DNA of 64,000 nt, from positions 1-64,000 of the forward strand of contig NZ_QOHK01000010.1 of the NCBI RefSeq assembly GCF_003319175.1. The letters run 5' to 3'. The position numbers were made by a program, and so were the translations under genes. Under the pieces are notes generated by a model. The model was not told where the DNA came from and searched no databases. It saw only the letters and a program-made list of their open reading frames with translations. Origin of the DNA: Blastococcus sp. TF02-8. GTDB lineage: Bacteria > Actinomycetota > Actinomycetes > Mycobacteriales > Geodermatophilaceae. Below, piece after piece: positions 1-7,818 of the stretch (position 1 is the stretch's first letter; every line of letters starts with the position of its first letter).

Positions 1-18
1 GGCATTAGCGTGAGCCAT
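1..18 (-). CDS. IS481-family transposase, first six codons only
   Basis: This is a partial gene running off the left edge. Only M-A-H-A-N-A is present, which matches the conserved start of IS481 transposases (an N-terminal helix-turn-helix followed by a DDE catalytic core, neither visible here). The start is fixed by GGAGGT (complement of 23-28) five nt upstream of ATG. Whether the transposase is intact cannot be judged from six codons. Confidence 0.65.
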
Positions 19-19
19 A

Positions 20-75
20 GAGACCTCCGGTCGGGAGTGGGGACGTCAGACATCGCCACTCCTTCCGGAGGTCTC
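20..75 (-). promoter_or_regulatory. Long hairpin enclosing the transposase ribosome-binding site
   Basis: Positions 20-30 are a perfect 11-bp complement of 65-75. After a small internal bulge, 34-40 pairs with 56-62, giving an 18-bp interrupted stem with a loop of about 15 nt. The transposase Shine-Dalgarno (complement of 23-28) lies wholly in the start-proximal arm. A transcript reading in from outside the element would therefore mask it. Confidence 0.6.
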
Positions 76-128
76 CTTCGTGATCAAGCCACCACGCCGA
101 CTGTCAACAACGTCCGTAGTCACGACAG

Positions 129-542
129 CTAGATCCCCGTCCGCCCGTCCTCCAGCACCCGGAGGACGTCGGCCGGGTCGGCCCCCAGATCCCAGCGGCC
201 GAGGACGACGAGCAGCCCGTCGTCGTCCGGGTCGGCTGCGGTGTCCAGCTCGAGCGTGCGCACGTCCGTGCCCCATCGACGGGTGGTCCGGACCTGCAGG
301 CGCACCAGCCCCCAGGGCAGGAAGCGGCGCCCGCCCAGCGTGCGCACCTCGAGGCCGTCCGGTGAGGCGACGAGACGTGGCCGCAGCACGGCGTCGCGGA
401 CGGCGAGCGCCCCCAGGAGCACGGCCGCGGCACCCACGAGCACGCGGCCGGGGGCATCGTCGACGGCGACGGCCACGAGTCCCAGCAGCAGTGCGCCTGC
501 GGCGAGGACGACCGGCAGCACGACCGGGGGAGACCACCGCAC
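129..542 (-). CDS. Small PH-domain-like membrane protein
   Basis: This predicted protein of 137 aa starts with two closely spaced hydrophobic segments (roughly residues 5-25 and 30-50). A C-terminal stretch follows with the pattern of a bacterial PH domain: L-R-P-R-L-V-A-S-P-D-G-L, then G-G-R-R-F-L-P-W. Such proteins are common and uncharacterised in actinobacteria. The GTG at 542 is preferred because a CAGGGT hexamer sits 7 nt upstream, the pattern of several leaderless genes in this window; a GTG at 572 would add ten residues. Its TAG stop (131-129) lies inside the CTAG next to the IS481 end, so the last residues may have been altered by the insertion. Confidence 0.65.
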   Translation of the reverse strand: MRWSPPVVLPVVLAAGALLLGLVAVAVDDAPGRVLVGAAAVLLGALAVRDAVLRPRLVASPDGLEVRTLGGRRFLPWGLVRLQVRTTRRWGTDVRTLELDTAADPDDDGLLVVLGRWDLGADPADVLRVLEDGRTGI

Positions 543-634
543 GACCCCTACCCTGCCAGTGTCGTGCGGCACATACGATCGCGGCCGGGTGGTCGAACGG
601 CCACGCCGGGTCGTCGTCGACGAGGAGTGGGTCC

Positions 635-1792
635 ATGCGTGATGCCGTCATCTGTGCCGCCGTGCGTACGCCGGTGGGCAAGCGCGGGGGAGGGCTCTCC
701 GGCGTGCATGCGGTGGACCTCTCCGCGCACGTGCTCGGTGCGCTGGTGGAGCGCGCCGGCATCGAGCCGGCCGTGGTCGAGGACGTGTTCTGGGGTTGCG
801 TCAGCCAGGTGGGGGAGCAGACCTTCAACATCGGCCGCAACGCGGTGCTCGCCGCGGGGTGGCCCGAGTCGGTGCCCGGCACGACCATCGACCGGCAGTG
901 CGGCTCCTCGCAGCAGTCGGTGGCCTTCGCCGCCGCCACGGTGATCAGCGGCCAGGCAGACGTCGTGGTCGCCGGCGGCGTGGAGTCGATGAGCCGGGTG
1001 CCCATGGGCGCTGCGCGGGCCGACGGCACGGCCGGCAAGCCGCTGGGCCCCCGCTTCATGGAGCGCTACGGCGCCAACCCGAACCAGGGCATCGGCGCCG
1101 AGATGATCGCCGAGCGCTGGGGCTTCTCCCGCACGCAGCTCGACGAGTTCGCGCTCTCCTCGCACGAGAAGGCCGCCAAGGCACAGGCGATGGGCGCCTT
1201 CGACGAGGAGATCGCCCCGGTGACCCTCGAGGACGGCACCGTGATCCGCGCCGACGAGGGCATCCGCCCCGGCGGGACGCTGGAGAAGCTCGGTTCGCTC
1301 AAGACGCCCTTCAAGGAGGACGGCGTCATCAGCGCGGGCAACGCCAGCCAGATCTCCGACGGTTCGGCCGCCCTGCTGGTGACCACCAGCGAGAAGGCCC
1401 GCGAGCTGGGGCTGCGACCGCTGGTCCGCATCCACACCACCGTCATGGCCGGCGACGACCCGATCATCATGCTGACCGCCCCCATCCCGGCCACCCAGAA
1501 GGTGCTGGCCCGGTCGGGTCTGTCGGTGGACGACATCGGGATCTTCGAGGTGAACGAGGCCTTCGCGCCGGTCCCCATGGCCTGGCTGGCCGACACCGGG
1601 GCCGACGCCGGTCGGCTGAACCCGGTCGGTGGTGCGATCGCCCTGGGCCACCCGCTCGGCGGCTCGGGCGCCCGCATCATGACGACGCTGATCCACCAGA
1701 TGCAGGCGAGCGGCACGCGGTACGGCCTGCAGACCATGTGCGAAGGCGGCGGCATGGCGAACGCCACGATCCTGGAGCTGCTCGACGCCTGA
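635..1792 (+). CDS. Thiolase (acetyl-CoA C-acetyl/acyltransferase)
   Basis: This protein of 385 aa has the length and all active-site blocks of a degradative or biosynthetic thiolase: the nucleophilic Cys89 in I-D-R-Q-C-G-S, the N-E-A-F-A loop, His339 in G-H-P-L-G, and Cys369 in C-E-G-G-G. It condenses or cleaves acyl-CoA in fatty-acid or ketone metabolism; the exact chain-length preference is not readable. The ATG at 635 has GAGGAG about eight nt upstream; the open frame continues further 5' but without protein-like sequence. It stands alone, followed by a strong hairpin terminator. Confidence 0.92.
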   Translation: MRDAVICAAVRTPVGKRGGGLSGVHAVDLSAHVLGALVERAGIEPAVVEDVFWGCVSQVGEQTFNIGRNAVLAAGWPESVPGTTIDRQCGSSQQSVAFAAATVISGQADVVVAGGVESMSRVPMGAARADGTAGKPLGPRFMERYGANPNQGIGAEMIAERWGFSRTQLDEFALSSHEKAAKAQAMGAFDEEIAPVTLEDGTVIRADEGIRPGGTLEKLGSLKTPFKEDGVISAGNASQISDGSAALLVTTSEKARELGLRPLVRIHTTVMAGDDPIIMLTAPIPATQKVLARSGLSVDDIGIFEVNEAFAPVPMAWLADTGADAGRLNPVGGAIALGHPLGGSGARIMTTLIHQMQASGTRYGLQTMCEGGGMANATILELLDA

Positions 1793-1812
1793 CCGCGTCC
1801 ACCGCTTTCCCC

Positions 1813-1844
1813 GACAGCCCCCGGCCCTGCCGCCGGGGGCTGTC
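1813..1844 (+). terminator. Terminator hairpin after the thiolase gene
   Basis: GACAGCCCCCGG (1813-1824) and CCGGGGGCTGTC (1833-1844) are perfect complements around an 8-nt loop, 20 nt after the stop. There is no long T-run, as is usual in high-GC actinobacteria. Confidence 0.8.
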
Positions 1845-1894
1845 GTCGTCCTGGGGACGACCGGTCCGGCAGCCGGCAGGAGGAGCGGACAGGT

Positions 1895-2197
1895 CCGTCC
1901 ACAGCACGTCCGACGCCTGAGTATCCGCAGGTCAGAGGGGTACTCGGGGTGTGCGGTCACCGTCACCGGGGGACGGACATGTCGACTCGTCCACAGCTGG
2001 GTACACAGCTGGGGACAGACTCACACGGCTGTAGTTACGCGGCTGGACGTCCTGTCACACGAGTCCCACCACCAGCAAAAGCGCAGGTCAGCACCGATCC
2101 TGGCCCTCGGCGCCCTCCACACGCGGTGGACAACCCTGGGGGTGGAGCGCCATGTCGACCTGTGGACGGCGATGACCTGCTGTGCACATCGTCCACA
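1895..2197. other. Cluster of five DnaA-box-like 9-mers in a gene-free stretch
   Basis: Within about 300 bp without genes there are CCGTCCACA at 1895-1903, TCGTCCACA at 1987-1995, TTGTCCACC (minus) at 2125-2133, CCGTCCACA (minus) at 2161-2169 and TCGTCCACA at 2189-2197. Actinobacterial DnaA boxes follow (T/C)(T/C)GTCCACA, so four match exactly and one differs at the last base. The stretch 1793-2311 holds no convincing gene. The true oriC normally lies between dnaA and dnaN, neither of which is here, so this is more likely an origin-linked satellite or a displaced part of the origin. Confidence 0.55.
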
Positions 2198-2236
2198 GCG
2201 CCGCGGTGACCAGGGCGGACACCACCGGGACGGACG

Positions 2237-2271
2237 ACAGGCCCCCGTCCCGGTGCGGGACGAGGGCCTGT
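2237..2271 (-). terminator. Terminator hairpin after crgA
   Basis: ACAGGCCC (2237-2244) pairs with GGGCCTGT (2264-2271), and GTCCCG (2247-2252) pairs with CGGGAC (2256-2261), with a small bulge between. It lies 41 nt past the crgA stop. Confidence 0.7.
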
Positions 2272-2311
2272 GCGGCGGACGTGCTGCGCGGTGGAGCCGC
2301 GCTTCCGGCTG

Positions 2312-2584
2312 CTAGCGCCAGCGCATGGACATGACCAGCCCGGCCACCATGGCGCCGAAGCCGATCGCGAAGTTCCAGGCCGACAGGGACACCATGAACG
2401 GGATCCGGTCGCCGGCCACGTAGTAGACGACGATCCACAGCAGCCCGATCAGCATGAGCGCGACCATCAGGGGCGCGTACCAGCGGGGGCTGGGCTGCAG
2501 CACCTTGGCCTGCGCGCCCCGCGCCCGGAGCGCGTCCTCCGGCGGGGTGTACACCGACTTCTTGCGCACCTTGGACTTGGGCAC
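2312..2584 (-). CDS. crgA: Cell division protein CrgA
   Basis: This protein of 90 aa is a typical CrgA: a basic N-terminus starting M-P-K-S-K-V-R-K-K and two transmembrane helices (about residues 37-57 and 67-86) joined by a short loop with G-D-R-I-P-F. CrgA is an integral membrane member of the actinobacterial divisome that helps recruit FtsI and other septal proteins. Its place beside the DUF881 gene and the PASTA kinase operon matches M. tuberculosis Rv0011c. It is divergent from DUF881, with overlapping -10-like hexamers between them. Confidence 0.93.
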   Translation of the reverse strand: MPKSKVRKKSVYTPPEDALRARGAQAKVLQPSPRWYAPLMVALMLIGLLWIVVYYVAGDRIPFMVSLSAWNFAIGFGAMVAGLVMSMRWR

Positions 2585-2639
2585 CGCGTACTCCCTCCCG
2601 GGGGCCGGGCTCCGTCCTCCCCGCCCGCTTCTGCTCCCC

Positions 2640-2649
2640 AGCCTAAACT
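2640..2649. promoter_or_regulatory. Overlapping divergent -10-like hexamers between crgA and the DUF881 gene
   Basis: On the minus strand TAGGCT (2645-2640) lies 55 nt upstream of crgA. On the plus strand TAAACT (2644-2649) lies 71 nt upstream of the DUF881 start. Both fit TANNNT. No clear -35 hexamer is visible on either side. Confidence 0.35.
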
Positions 2650-2720
2650 CGCGGCGCGGACGAACCGCGGCACGTCACCCGACCGAGCCGACGTCGTCCC
2701 CCGCGCGCGAGGAGGTGGTC

Positions 2721-3470
2721 GTGGTCCCGTCCCCCTTCCGCGGCCGCCGGCCCTCCGCGTGGAGCGCCCTCGTGCCGGTGGTGGCCCTGGCGGCCGGCCT
2801 GCTGTTCGCCACGTCCGGGCGCACCGCGCAGGGCACCGACCTGCGGGCCGGGGAGGTCACGGAGCTCTCCGAGCTCATCCGTGAGCGGGATGCGGGGGTC
2901 GCCCGTCAGGCGGAGCAGCTGGCCGACCTCCAGCGGCAGGTGCAGCAGCTCACCGAGGAGGCCGCGAGCCGCAACGGAGTCGTGGCCGAGGCCACGGCCC
3001 AGGGAACGGCGGGCGGACCGTCGGCCGGGCTCACCCCGGTCTCGGGGCCCGGCGTCGTCATCACCCTCGACGACGCCCCCCAGCGCTCCGACGGCAGCCT
3101 GCCCAACGGCGCCCGGCCCGACGACCTCGTCATCCACCAGAGCGACGTCCAGGCGGTCGTGAACGCCGTGTGGGCCGCCGGGGCCGACGGCGTGGCCGTC
3201 ATGGACCAGCGGCTCATCTCCACCAGCGCCGTCCGCTGCGTCGGGAACACGCTGCTGCTGCAGGGGCGCACGTACTCGCCGCCGTTCGTCGTCACGGCGG
3301 TCGTCGATGCCCCGTCGGTGCGCAGCGCCCTCTCCGCCTCTCGCCAGATCGCGGTCCTGGAGCAGGCGGCCGACGCCTTCGGGCTCACCTTCGAGGTACG
3401 GGAGCGGAGCCAGGTGACGGTCCCCGCCTACGATGGCGGCCTCACGCTGCAGTACGCCTCCGCGGGCTGA
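2721..3470 (+). CDS. DUF881 family protein
   Basis: This protein of 249 aa has an N-terminal signal-anchor helix (about residues 15-33), a coiled-coil segment rich in R, E and Q (about 50-90) and the DUF881 domain (about 105-249, with G-P-G-V-V-I-T-L-D-D and C-V-G-N-T-L-L-L). DUF881 proteins are exported or membrane-tethered and sit beside division and cell-wall genes in actinobacteria and firmicutes; their biochemical role is unknown. The GTG at 2721 is chosen because GGAGG (2711-2715) lies five nt upstream and the frame before it is not protein-like. It is transcribed with pabA, 40 nt downstream. Confidence 0.85.
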   Translation: MVPSPFRGRRPSAWSALVPVVALAAGLLFATSGRTAQGTDLRAGEVTELSELIRERDAGVARQAEQLADLQRQVQQLTEEAASRNGVVAEATAQGTAGGPSAGLTPVSGPGVVITLDDAPQRSDGSLPNGARPDDLVIHQSDVQAVVNAVWAAGADGVAVMDQRLISTSAVRCVGNTLLLQGRTYSPPFVVTAVVDAPSVRSALSASRQIAVLEQAADAFGLTFEVRERSQVTVPAYDGGLTLQYASAG

Positions 3471-3510
3471 TCCCGGAGCGCGGCCGCGCGACCGACGAGG
3501 AGGGACCGCG

Positions 3511-4170
3511 ATGAGCGCCACCGACCGACCGGTCCTCGTCGTCGACAACTTCGACAGCTTCGTCTACAACCTGGTGCAGTACCTGGGGCAGCTGGGCGTG
3601 CGCTGCGTGGTGCGGCGCAACGACGCCGTGACCGTCGACGAGCTCGCCGACCTCGACGTCGCCGGGGTGCTGCTCTCCCCCGGGCCCGGTGCGCCGGTCG
3701 ACGCCGGCGTGACCGTCCCGATGGTGCGGGCCGCCGCAGAGCAGGGCACCCCCGTGCTCGGCGTCTGCCTGGGCCACCAGGCCATCGCCGAGGCGTTCGG
3801 TGCCGAGGTCGTGCGCGCCCCCGAGCTCCTGCACGGCAAGACCTCCGAGGTGGTGCACGAGGGCGCAGGCGTCCTCGCGGGGCTGCCCTCGCCGTTCACC
3901 GCCACCCGCTACCACTCGCTCGCCGTCGACCCGGCCAGCGTGCCGGCCGAGCTCGAGGTCACCGGGCACACGCCCTCGGGCCTGGTGATGGCGCTGCGGC
4001 ACCGGGAGCTGCCGATCGAGGGGGTGCAGTTCCACCCCGAGTCGGTGCTGACCGAGGGCGGCCACCGCATGCTCGCCACCTGGCTGGCCGCCTGCGGCCT
4101 GGCGCCCGACGAGGAGCTCGTCGAGGCGGCCACCGCGACCGCCCAGCGGCTCTCCTCCGCCATCGCCTGA
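3511..4170 (+). CDS. pabA: Glutamine amidotransferase, anthranilate/aminodeoxychorismate synthase component II
   Basis: This class I glutamine amidotransferase of 219 aa has catalytic Cys86 in G-V-C-L-G-H-Q and His175/Glu177 in F-H-P-E-S. It releases ammonia from glutamine for the chorismate-using partner (TrpE or PabB), supplying tryptophan or folate synthesis. The same position in M. tuberculosis holds the gene annotated trpG/pabA (Rv0013), so the symbol is from synteny and which pathway it serves cannot be told from sequence. The ATG at 3511 has GAGGAGGG about nine nt upstream. It converges on pknB across a strong shared terminator. Confidence 0.88.
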   Translation: MSATDRPVLVVDNFDSFVYNLVQYLGQLGVRCVVRRNDAVTVDELADLDVAGVLLSPGPGAPVDAGVTVPMVRAAAEQGTPVLGVCLGHQAIAEAFGAEVVRAPELLHGKTSEVVHEGAGVLAGLPSPFTATRYHSLAVDPASVPAELEVTGHTPSGLVMALRHRELPIEGVQFHPESVLTEGGHRMLATWLAACGLAPDEELVEAATATAQRLSSAIA

Positions 4171-4186
4171 TCGGCTCCCTGGACGC

Positions 4187-4220
4187 AGCAGGGCCCCTCC
4201 CGTCCGGGAGGGGCCCTGCT
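4187..4220. terminator. Bidirectional terminator between pabA and pknB
   Basis: AGCAGGGCCCCTCCCG (4187-4202) is perfectly complementary to 4205-4220 with a two-nt gap at the apex, a 16-bp stem placed between the two convergent stop codons (4170 and 4233). Confidence 0.85.
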
Positions 4221-4232
4221 CGTCTCGTGCGG

Positions 4233-5999
4233 TCAGCCGCCGGTGCCGCCGCCACCGGGCCCGGCCCCGCCCCCGCCACCGGCGGGCGGCACGGTGGGCG
4301 TGGTGGTGGGCGTGGTCTCCTCCGGGGGAGTCGGCACGGCCACGACGAGGGTGATGGTGTCCCCGGCGCCGACGTCCGAACCGGCCCGGGGGTCGGACTC
4401 GAGCACGGTGCCGGCGGCGACGGAGTCGTTCTCCGCGTTCTGCACCTCGATCTGGCCGGCGCCGAAGCCCTTGTCCCGCAGGGCGGCCTGCGCCTGCTCC
4501 AGCGTCTGGTTGACGACGTTGGGCATCTCGATGGTGCCGGTGGACACGCCCAGGGTGATCGCCTGGGTGCGGCTCGCCTGGGAGCCCTGCCCCGGAGACA
4601 CCGAGACGACGCGGCCCTCGTCCTCGAGCGACTCGACCTGGCGGCTGCTGACGTTCGTGAAGCCGGCGGCCTCGAGGTTCGCCCGCGCCTGGTCCTCGGT
4701 CAGCCCCTCGACGTTCGGGATCGTGACGGCGTCGGGCCCCGTGCTGACCGACAGGTCCACCTCGCTGCCCTTCTCGATCCGGGCGCCGGCGGCGGGGTTG
4801 CTCTCGATGACGCTGCCCTCGGGGACCGTCGGGCTGGCCTTCTGCGTGACCTCGTCCACGACGAGCCCGGCGGCCTCGATCTGCCCCCGGGCGTCGGCCT
4901 CGGAGAGCCCCGCGACCGGGGGCACCGCCACCTCGGTCACGGCCGGCTCGTCGTCGTTGCTGCTGAGCGCGATCGCTGCGGCGATGGCCCCGCCCAGGAG
5001 CAGGACCGCGAGCACCGAGACGATCGCGATGATCCGCCGCTTGCGCCGGCGGGCCTCGTCGTCGTCCCAGTCGTCGTCGTAGGAGCCGTAGCCGCCGACG
5101 GGCGCGCCGATGATGGCGGTCTTCTCGTCCTCGCCCATCACCGGCGTGGCCTCGACCCGCTGCCCGGCCAGCGCCCGGAGCAGGTCGTTGCGCATGTCGG
5201 CCGCCGACTGGTACCGGTTCGCCGGGTTCTTGCTCATGGCCTTGAGCAGGATCGCGTCGAGCTCCGGCGGCACCTCGCGGTTGATCGACGACGGCAGCCG
5301 CGGGTCCTCCCGCACGTGCTGGTAGGCCACCGACACGGGGGAGTCGCCGGTGAACGGCGGGGCCCCGGTCACCAGCTCGTAGAGCAGGCAGCCGAGGGAG
5401 TAGACGTCGGAGCGCGCGTCGACGCTGTCGCCGCGGGCCTGCTCCGGTGAGAGGTACTGGGCGGTCCCTATCACCGCGGCCGTGGAGGTCATGGTGGCCG
5501 CGGAGTCCGACACCGCACGGGCGATGCCGAAATCCATGACCTTGACCGTGCCCTGCGGCGTGATCATCACGTTCCCGGGCTTCACGTCCCGGTGCACGAT
5601 GCCGTTGCGGTGGCTGAAGTCCAGGGCGCCGCAGATGTCCGCCGCCAGGCTCATCGCACGCTCGACCGGCAGGGGGCCCTCCCGGCGGAGCACGTCGCGC
5701 AGGGTCTCGCCCTCGACGTACTCCATGACGATGTACGGGGTGGCCCCCGTGGGCGTGCGGTCCTCGCCGGTGTCGTAGACGGCGACGATCGCCGGGTGGT
5801 TCAGGGAGGCGGCAGCCTGGGCCTCACGGCGGAAGCGCACCTGGAACGACGGATCCCGGGCCAGGTCGCTGCGCAGCACCTTGACGGCGACCTCGCGGCC
5901 GAGCCGCAGGTCGCGGCCGTGGTGCACCTCGGCCATGCCGCCGCGGCCGAGGACCCCGCCGATCTCGTAGCGCTCGCCGAGCACCTGCGGCGTGGTCAT
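4233..5999 (-). CDS. pknB: Serine/threonine kinase PknB with three PASTA domains
   Basis: This receptor-like kinase of 588 aa matches PknB residue for residue at key sites: G-R-G-G-M-A loop at 19-24, Lys40, catalytic Asp138 in H-R-D-V-K-P-G-N, DFG at 156-158, and activation-loop Thr171 and Thr173. A juxtamembrane acidic segment (about 308-316) precedes one transmembrane helix (about 323-345). Three PASTA repeats follow outside the membrane (about 358-420, 421-487, 488-555; V-P-x-V-x-G-L signatures), then a Pro/Thr/Gly-rich tail. Muropeptide sensing by PASTA repeats controls growth and division in this family. M. tuberculosis PknB has four PASTA repeats, so one is missing here. It is the last gene of the fhaA operon, 133 nt after pknA, and may also have its own promoter in that gap. 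Confidence 0.96.
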   Translation of the reverse strand: MTTPQVLGERYEIGGVLGRGGMAEVHHGRDLRLGREVAVKVLRSDLARDPSFQVRFRREAQAAASLNHPAIVAVYDTGEDRTPTGATPYIVMEYVEGETLRDVLRREGPLPVERAMSLAADICGALDFSHRNGIVHRDVKPGNVMITPQGTVKVMDFGIARAVSDSAATMTSTAAVIGTAQYLSPEQARGDSVDARSDVYSLGCLLYELVTGAPPFTGDSPVSVAYQHVREDPRLPSSINREVPPELDAILLKAMSKNPANRYQSAADMRNDLLRALAGQRVEATPVMGEDEKTAIIGAPVGGYGSYDDDWDDDEARRRKRRIIAIVSVLAVLLLGGAIAAAIALSSNDDEPAVTEVAVPPVAGLSEADARGQIEAAGLVVDEVTQKASPTVPEGSVIESNPAAGARIEKGSEVDLSVSTGPDAVTIPNVEGLTEDQARANLEAAGFTNVSSRQVESLEDEGRVVSVSPGQGSQASRTQAITLGVSTGTIEMPNVVNQTLEQAQAALRDKGFGAGQIEVQNAENDSVAAGTVLESDPRAGSDVGAGDTITLVVAVPTPPEETTPTTTPTVPPAGGGGGAGPGGGGTGG

Positions 6000-6132
6000 C
6001 GACGGTCCTCTCGGGCGGTTCGGTGCGTGCTCCGCGGCGGATGCGCGAGGGATCGCGCGGGCACGGGCGTGGAGCCGTCGGCGAGCCTAACCGCCGGAGC
6101 ACCCGTATCCCGGGAAGCGGAGATCAGCGATC

Positions 6133-7818
6133 TCACCGGCTGTTACCCGGAGCAACCGCAGCGTCGCCCGGTCCCTGGCCGGCGGCCGCCGGTTCGGTGG
6201 GCCCGCTACCGCCCCCGCCGGCCGGCGGCTGCTCCGTGGTCGGCGGAGCCGGGGTCCCGCCCGCGGTGGTGGTGCTGGGTGCGGTGGTCGTGGTCGACGA
6301 CGAGGTCGTCGTCGGCGGCGGGGTCGTGGTGGTCGGGGCCGGCGGGCGGGTCGTGGTCTCGGGTGCCTCGGTGGGCTCCTCGTCGGCGTCCGGGTCCCAG
6401 GCCTCGTCGGTGACGAAGAGCGTGACCGTGGCGCCGGCCGGCACCGCGACCCCGGACGGGTCGATGCCCGCGACGTCGCCGGCGTCCAGTGGCTGGGTGA
6501 CGTCCTCCAGGAGGTCCTCGTCCGCCGTCTCCCGCTGGACCTCCAGCCCCGCGGCCTCCAGCTCGGCGGTCACCTCGTCGGCATCGCGACCGACGAACGC
6601 GGACGGGTCGAGGAAGGTGCCGGTGGGCCCGGCGCTCGTGGTGGGGGGCGCGGAGGTGCGCCCGGCGTCCTCCCGGTCGCCGTTCCCCCCGGACAGCAGC
6701 AGCGCGGTGATGCCGCCGACCAGCAGCAGGACGACCAGCGCGGCGACCAGCCACACCCAGCGGCGGCGGCGCGGCTGCGGCTCGTCGTCGGGCAGCCACT
6801 CGTCGTCGTTCTCCGGCGCGTGCAGCGGGGGCATGGGACGCCCGCCGGTGACCGGCGGCACCACCGGCATCCCGGCGGCCGGGGTGGCGAACACCTGGGT
6901 GCGGCCGTCGGCGGCGACGTCGACCACCTGGGTGGGGGCGGTTGCCGGGGCGACGAGGGAGGGGGCGGCGGCTGCCACGCTCCCGCCGGCCGCGACACGG
7001 CGCACCGCCTCGGCGAAGGCCCCTCCGTCGGCGAACCGTTCCGCCGCGTCCTTGGCCAGCGCGCGGTCGATGAGCGACCGGACCGCCGGGGGCACGTCGG
7101 CGGGCAGCGGGGGCGGGGGCCGGTTGATGTGCGCCAGCGCGATGGCGACCTGCGAGGCGCCGTCGAAGGGCCGGACGCCGGCCAAGCACTCGTAGCCGAC
7201 CACGCCCAGGGAGTAGACGTCGGAGGCCGCGGTGACCTCCATGCCCTGCGCCTGCTCGGGGGAGAGGTACTGGGCGGTGCCGACGACCATGCCGGTCCGG
7301 GTCAGCGGCGCGGCGTCGCGGGCCTGGGCGATGCCGAAGTCGGTGAGCTTGACGACGCCGTCGGGCCGGACGATCAGGTTGCCCGGCTTGATGTCGCGGT
7401 GCACCACGCCGGCGCGGTGGGCGGCGGAGAGGCCGTCCGCGGACTGGCTGAGCACGTGCAGCGTCCAGTCGACCGGCAGCCGGCCCTCCTCGTGGAGGAT
7501 CGTCACCAGTGGCTGACCCTCGACGAACTCCATGACGAGGAAGTCCAGGGTCTGCAGGCCGCTGTCGTCGGTCGTCTCGCCGTAGTCGTAGACCGAGGCG
7601 ATGTTCGGGTGCGACAGGGCGGCCGTGTGCCGGGCCTCGTTGCGGAACCGGGCCAGGAAGCTCGGGTCGTTCGTGTACTCGGTCTTGAGCACCTTGGCGG
7701 CCACGATCCGGTCCAGGACGCGATCGCGCGCCTTCCACACCTCGCCCATGCCGCCCGTGGCGATCGGTGCGGTGATCTCGTAGCGCCCGGCCAGCAGGCT
7801 CCCGATGCCCAGTGCCAT
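6133..7818 (-). CDS. pknA: Serine/threonine kinase PknA with one PASTA-like repeat
   Basis: This membrane kinase of 561 aa has Lys42, Asp142 in H-R-D-I-K-P-G-N, DFG at 160-162 and the S-P-E-Q motif. A Pro/Ala linker leads to a transmembrane helix (about 354-376). Outside, a single PASTA-like unit (about 402-470: A-F-V-G-R-D-A-D-E-V then P-A-G-A-T-V-T-L) is followed by a long Thr/Pro/Gly-rich tail. PknA phosphorylates division and cell-wall proteins. Its ATG overlaps the pbpA stop by one base (TGATG), indicating translational coupling. M. tuberculosis PknA lacks a PASTA domain, so the extracellular part is larger than in the best known member. Confidence 0.95.
   Translation of the reverse strand: MALGIGSLLAGRYEITAPIATGGMGEVWKARDRVLDRIVAAKVLKTEYTNDPSFLARFRNEARHTAALSHPNIASVYDYGETTDDSGLQTLDFLVMEFVEGQPLVTILHEEGRLPVDWTLHVLSQSADGLSAAHRAGVVHRDIKPGNLIVRPDGVVKLTDFGIAQARDAAPLTRTGMVVGTAQYLSPEQAQGMEVTAASDVYSLGVVGYECLAGVRPFDGASQVAIALAHINRPPPPLPADVPPAVRSLIDRALAKDAAERFADGGAFAEAVRRVAAGGSVAAAAPSLVAPATAPTQVVDVAADGRTQVFATPAAGMPVVPPVTGGRPMPPLHAPENDDEWLPDDEPQPRRRRWVWLVAALVVLLLVGGITALLLSGGNGDREDAGRTSAPPTTSAGPTGTFLDPSAFVGRDADEVTAELEAAGLEVQRETADEDLLEDVTQPLDAGDVAGIDPSGVAVPAGATVTLFVTDEAWDPDADEEPTEAPETTTRPPAPTTTTPPPTTTSSSTTTTAPSTTTAGGTPAPPTTEQPPAGGGGSGPTEPAAAGQGPGDAAVAPGNSR

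Larger units (their letters stand above)
1..127 (-). mobile_element. End of an IS481-family insertion sequence (upstream end; rest lies left of the window)
   Basis: The minus strand at 18-1 reads ATG then A-H-A-N-A, the usual N-terminus of IS481-family transposases (M-[SA]-H-A-N-A), with a GGAGGT ribosome site just upstream. The outer tip begins TGTCGTGACTACGG when read inward from 127. It abuts GCTAGA (128-133), a match to the NCTAGN target of IS481. Only one end is visible, so the second inverted repeat, the target duplication and intactness of the element cannot be confirmed. Confidence 0.75.

Noticed and set aside
80-634. Long open frame continuing upstream of the thiolase start
   Set aside because: The translation before 635 is Arg/Pro-rich and unlike thiolases, it crosses the IS481 end and the oppositely oriented PH-domain gene, and ATG 635 has its own ribosome site.
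1793-2311. Calling this interval the chromosomal oriC
   Set aside because: DnaA boxes are present, but dnaA and dnaN do not flank it and no AT-rich unwinding region is visible. It is reported only as a box cluster.
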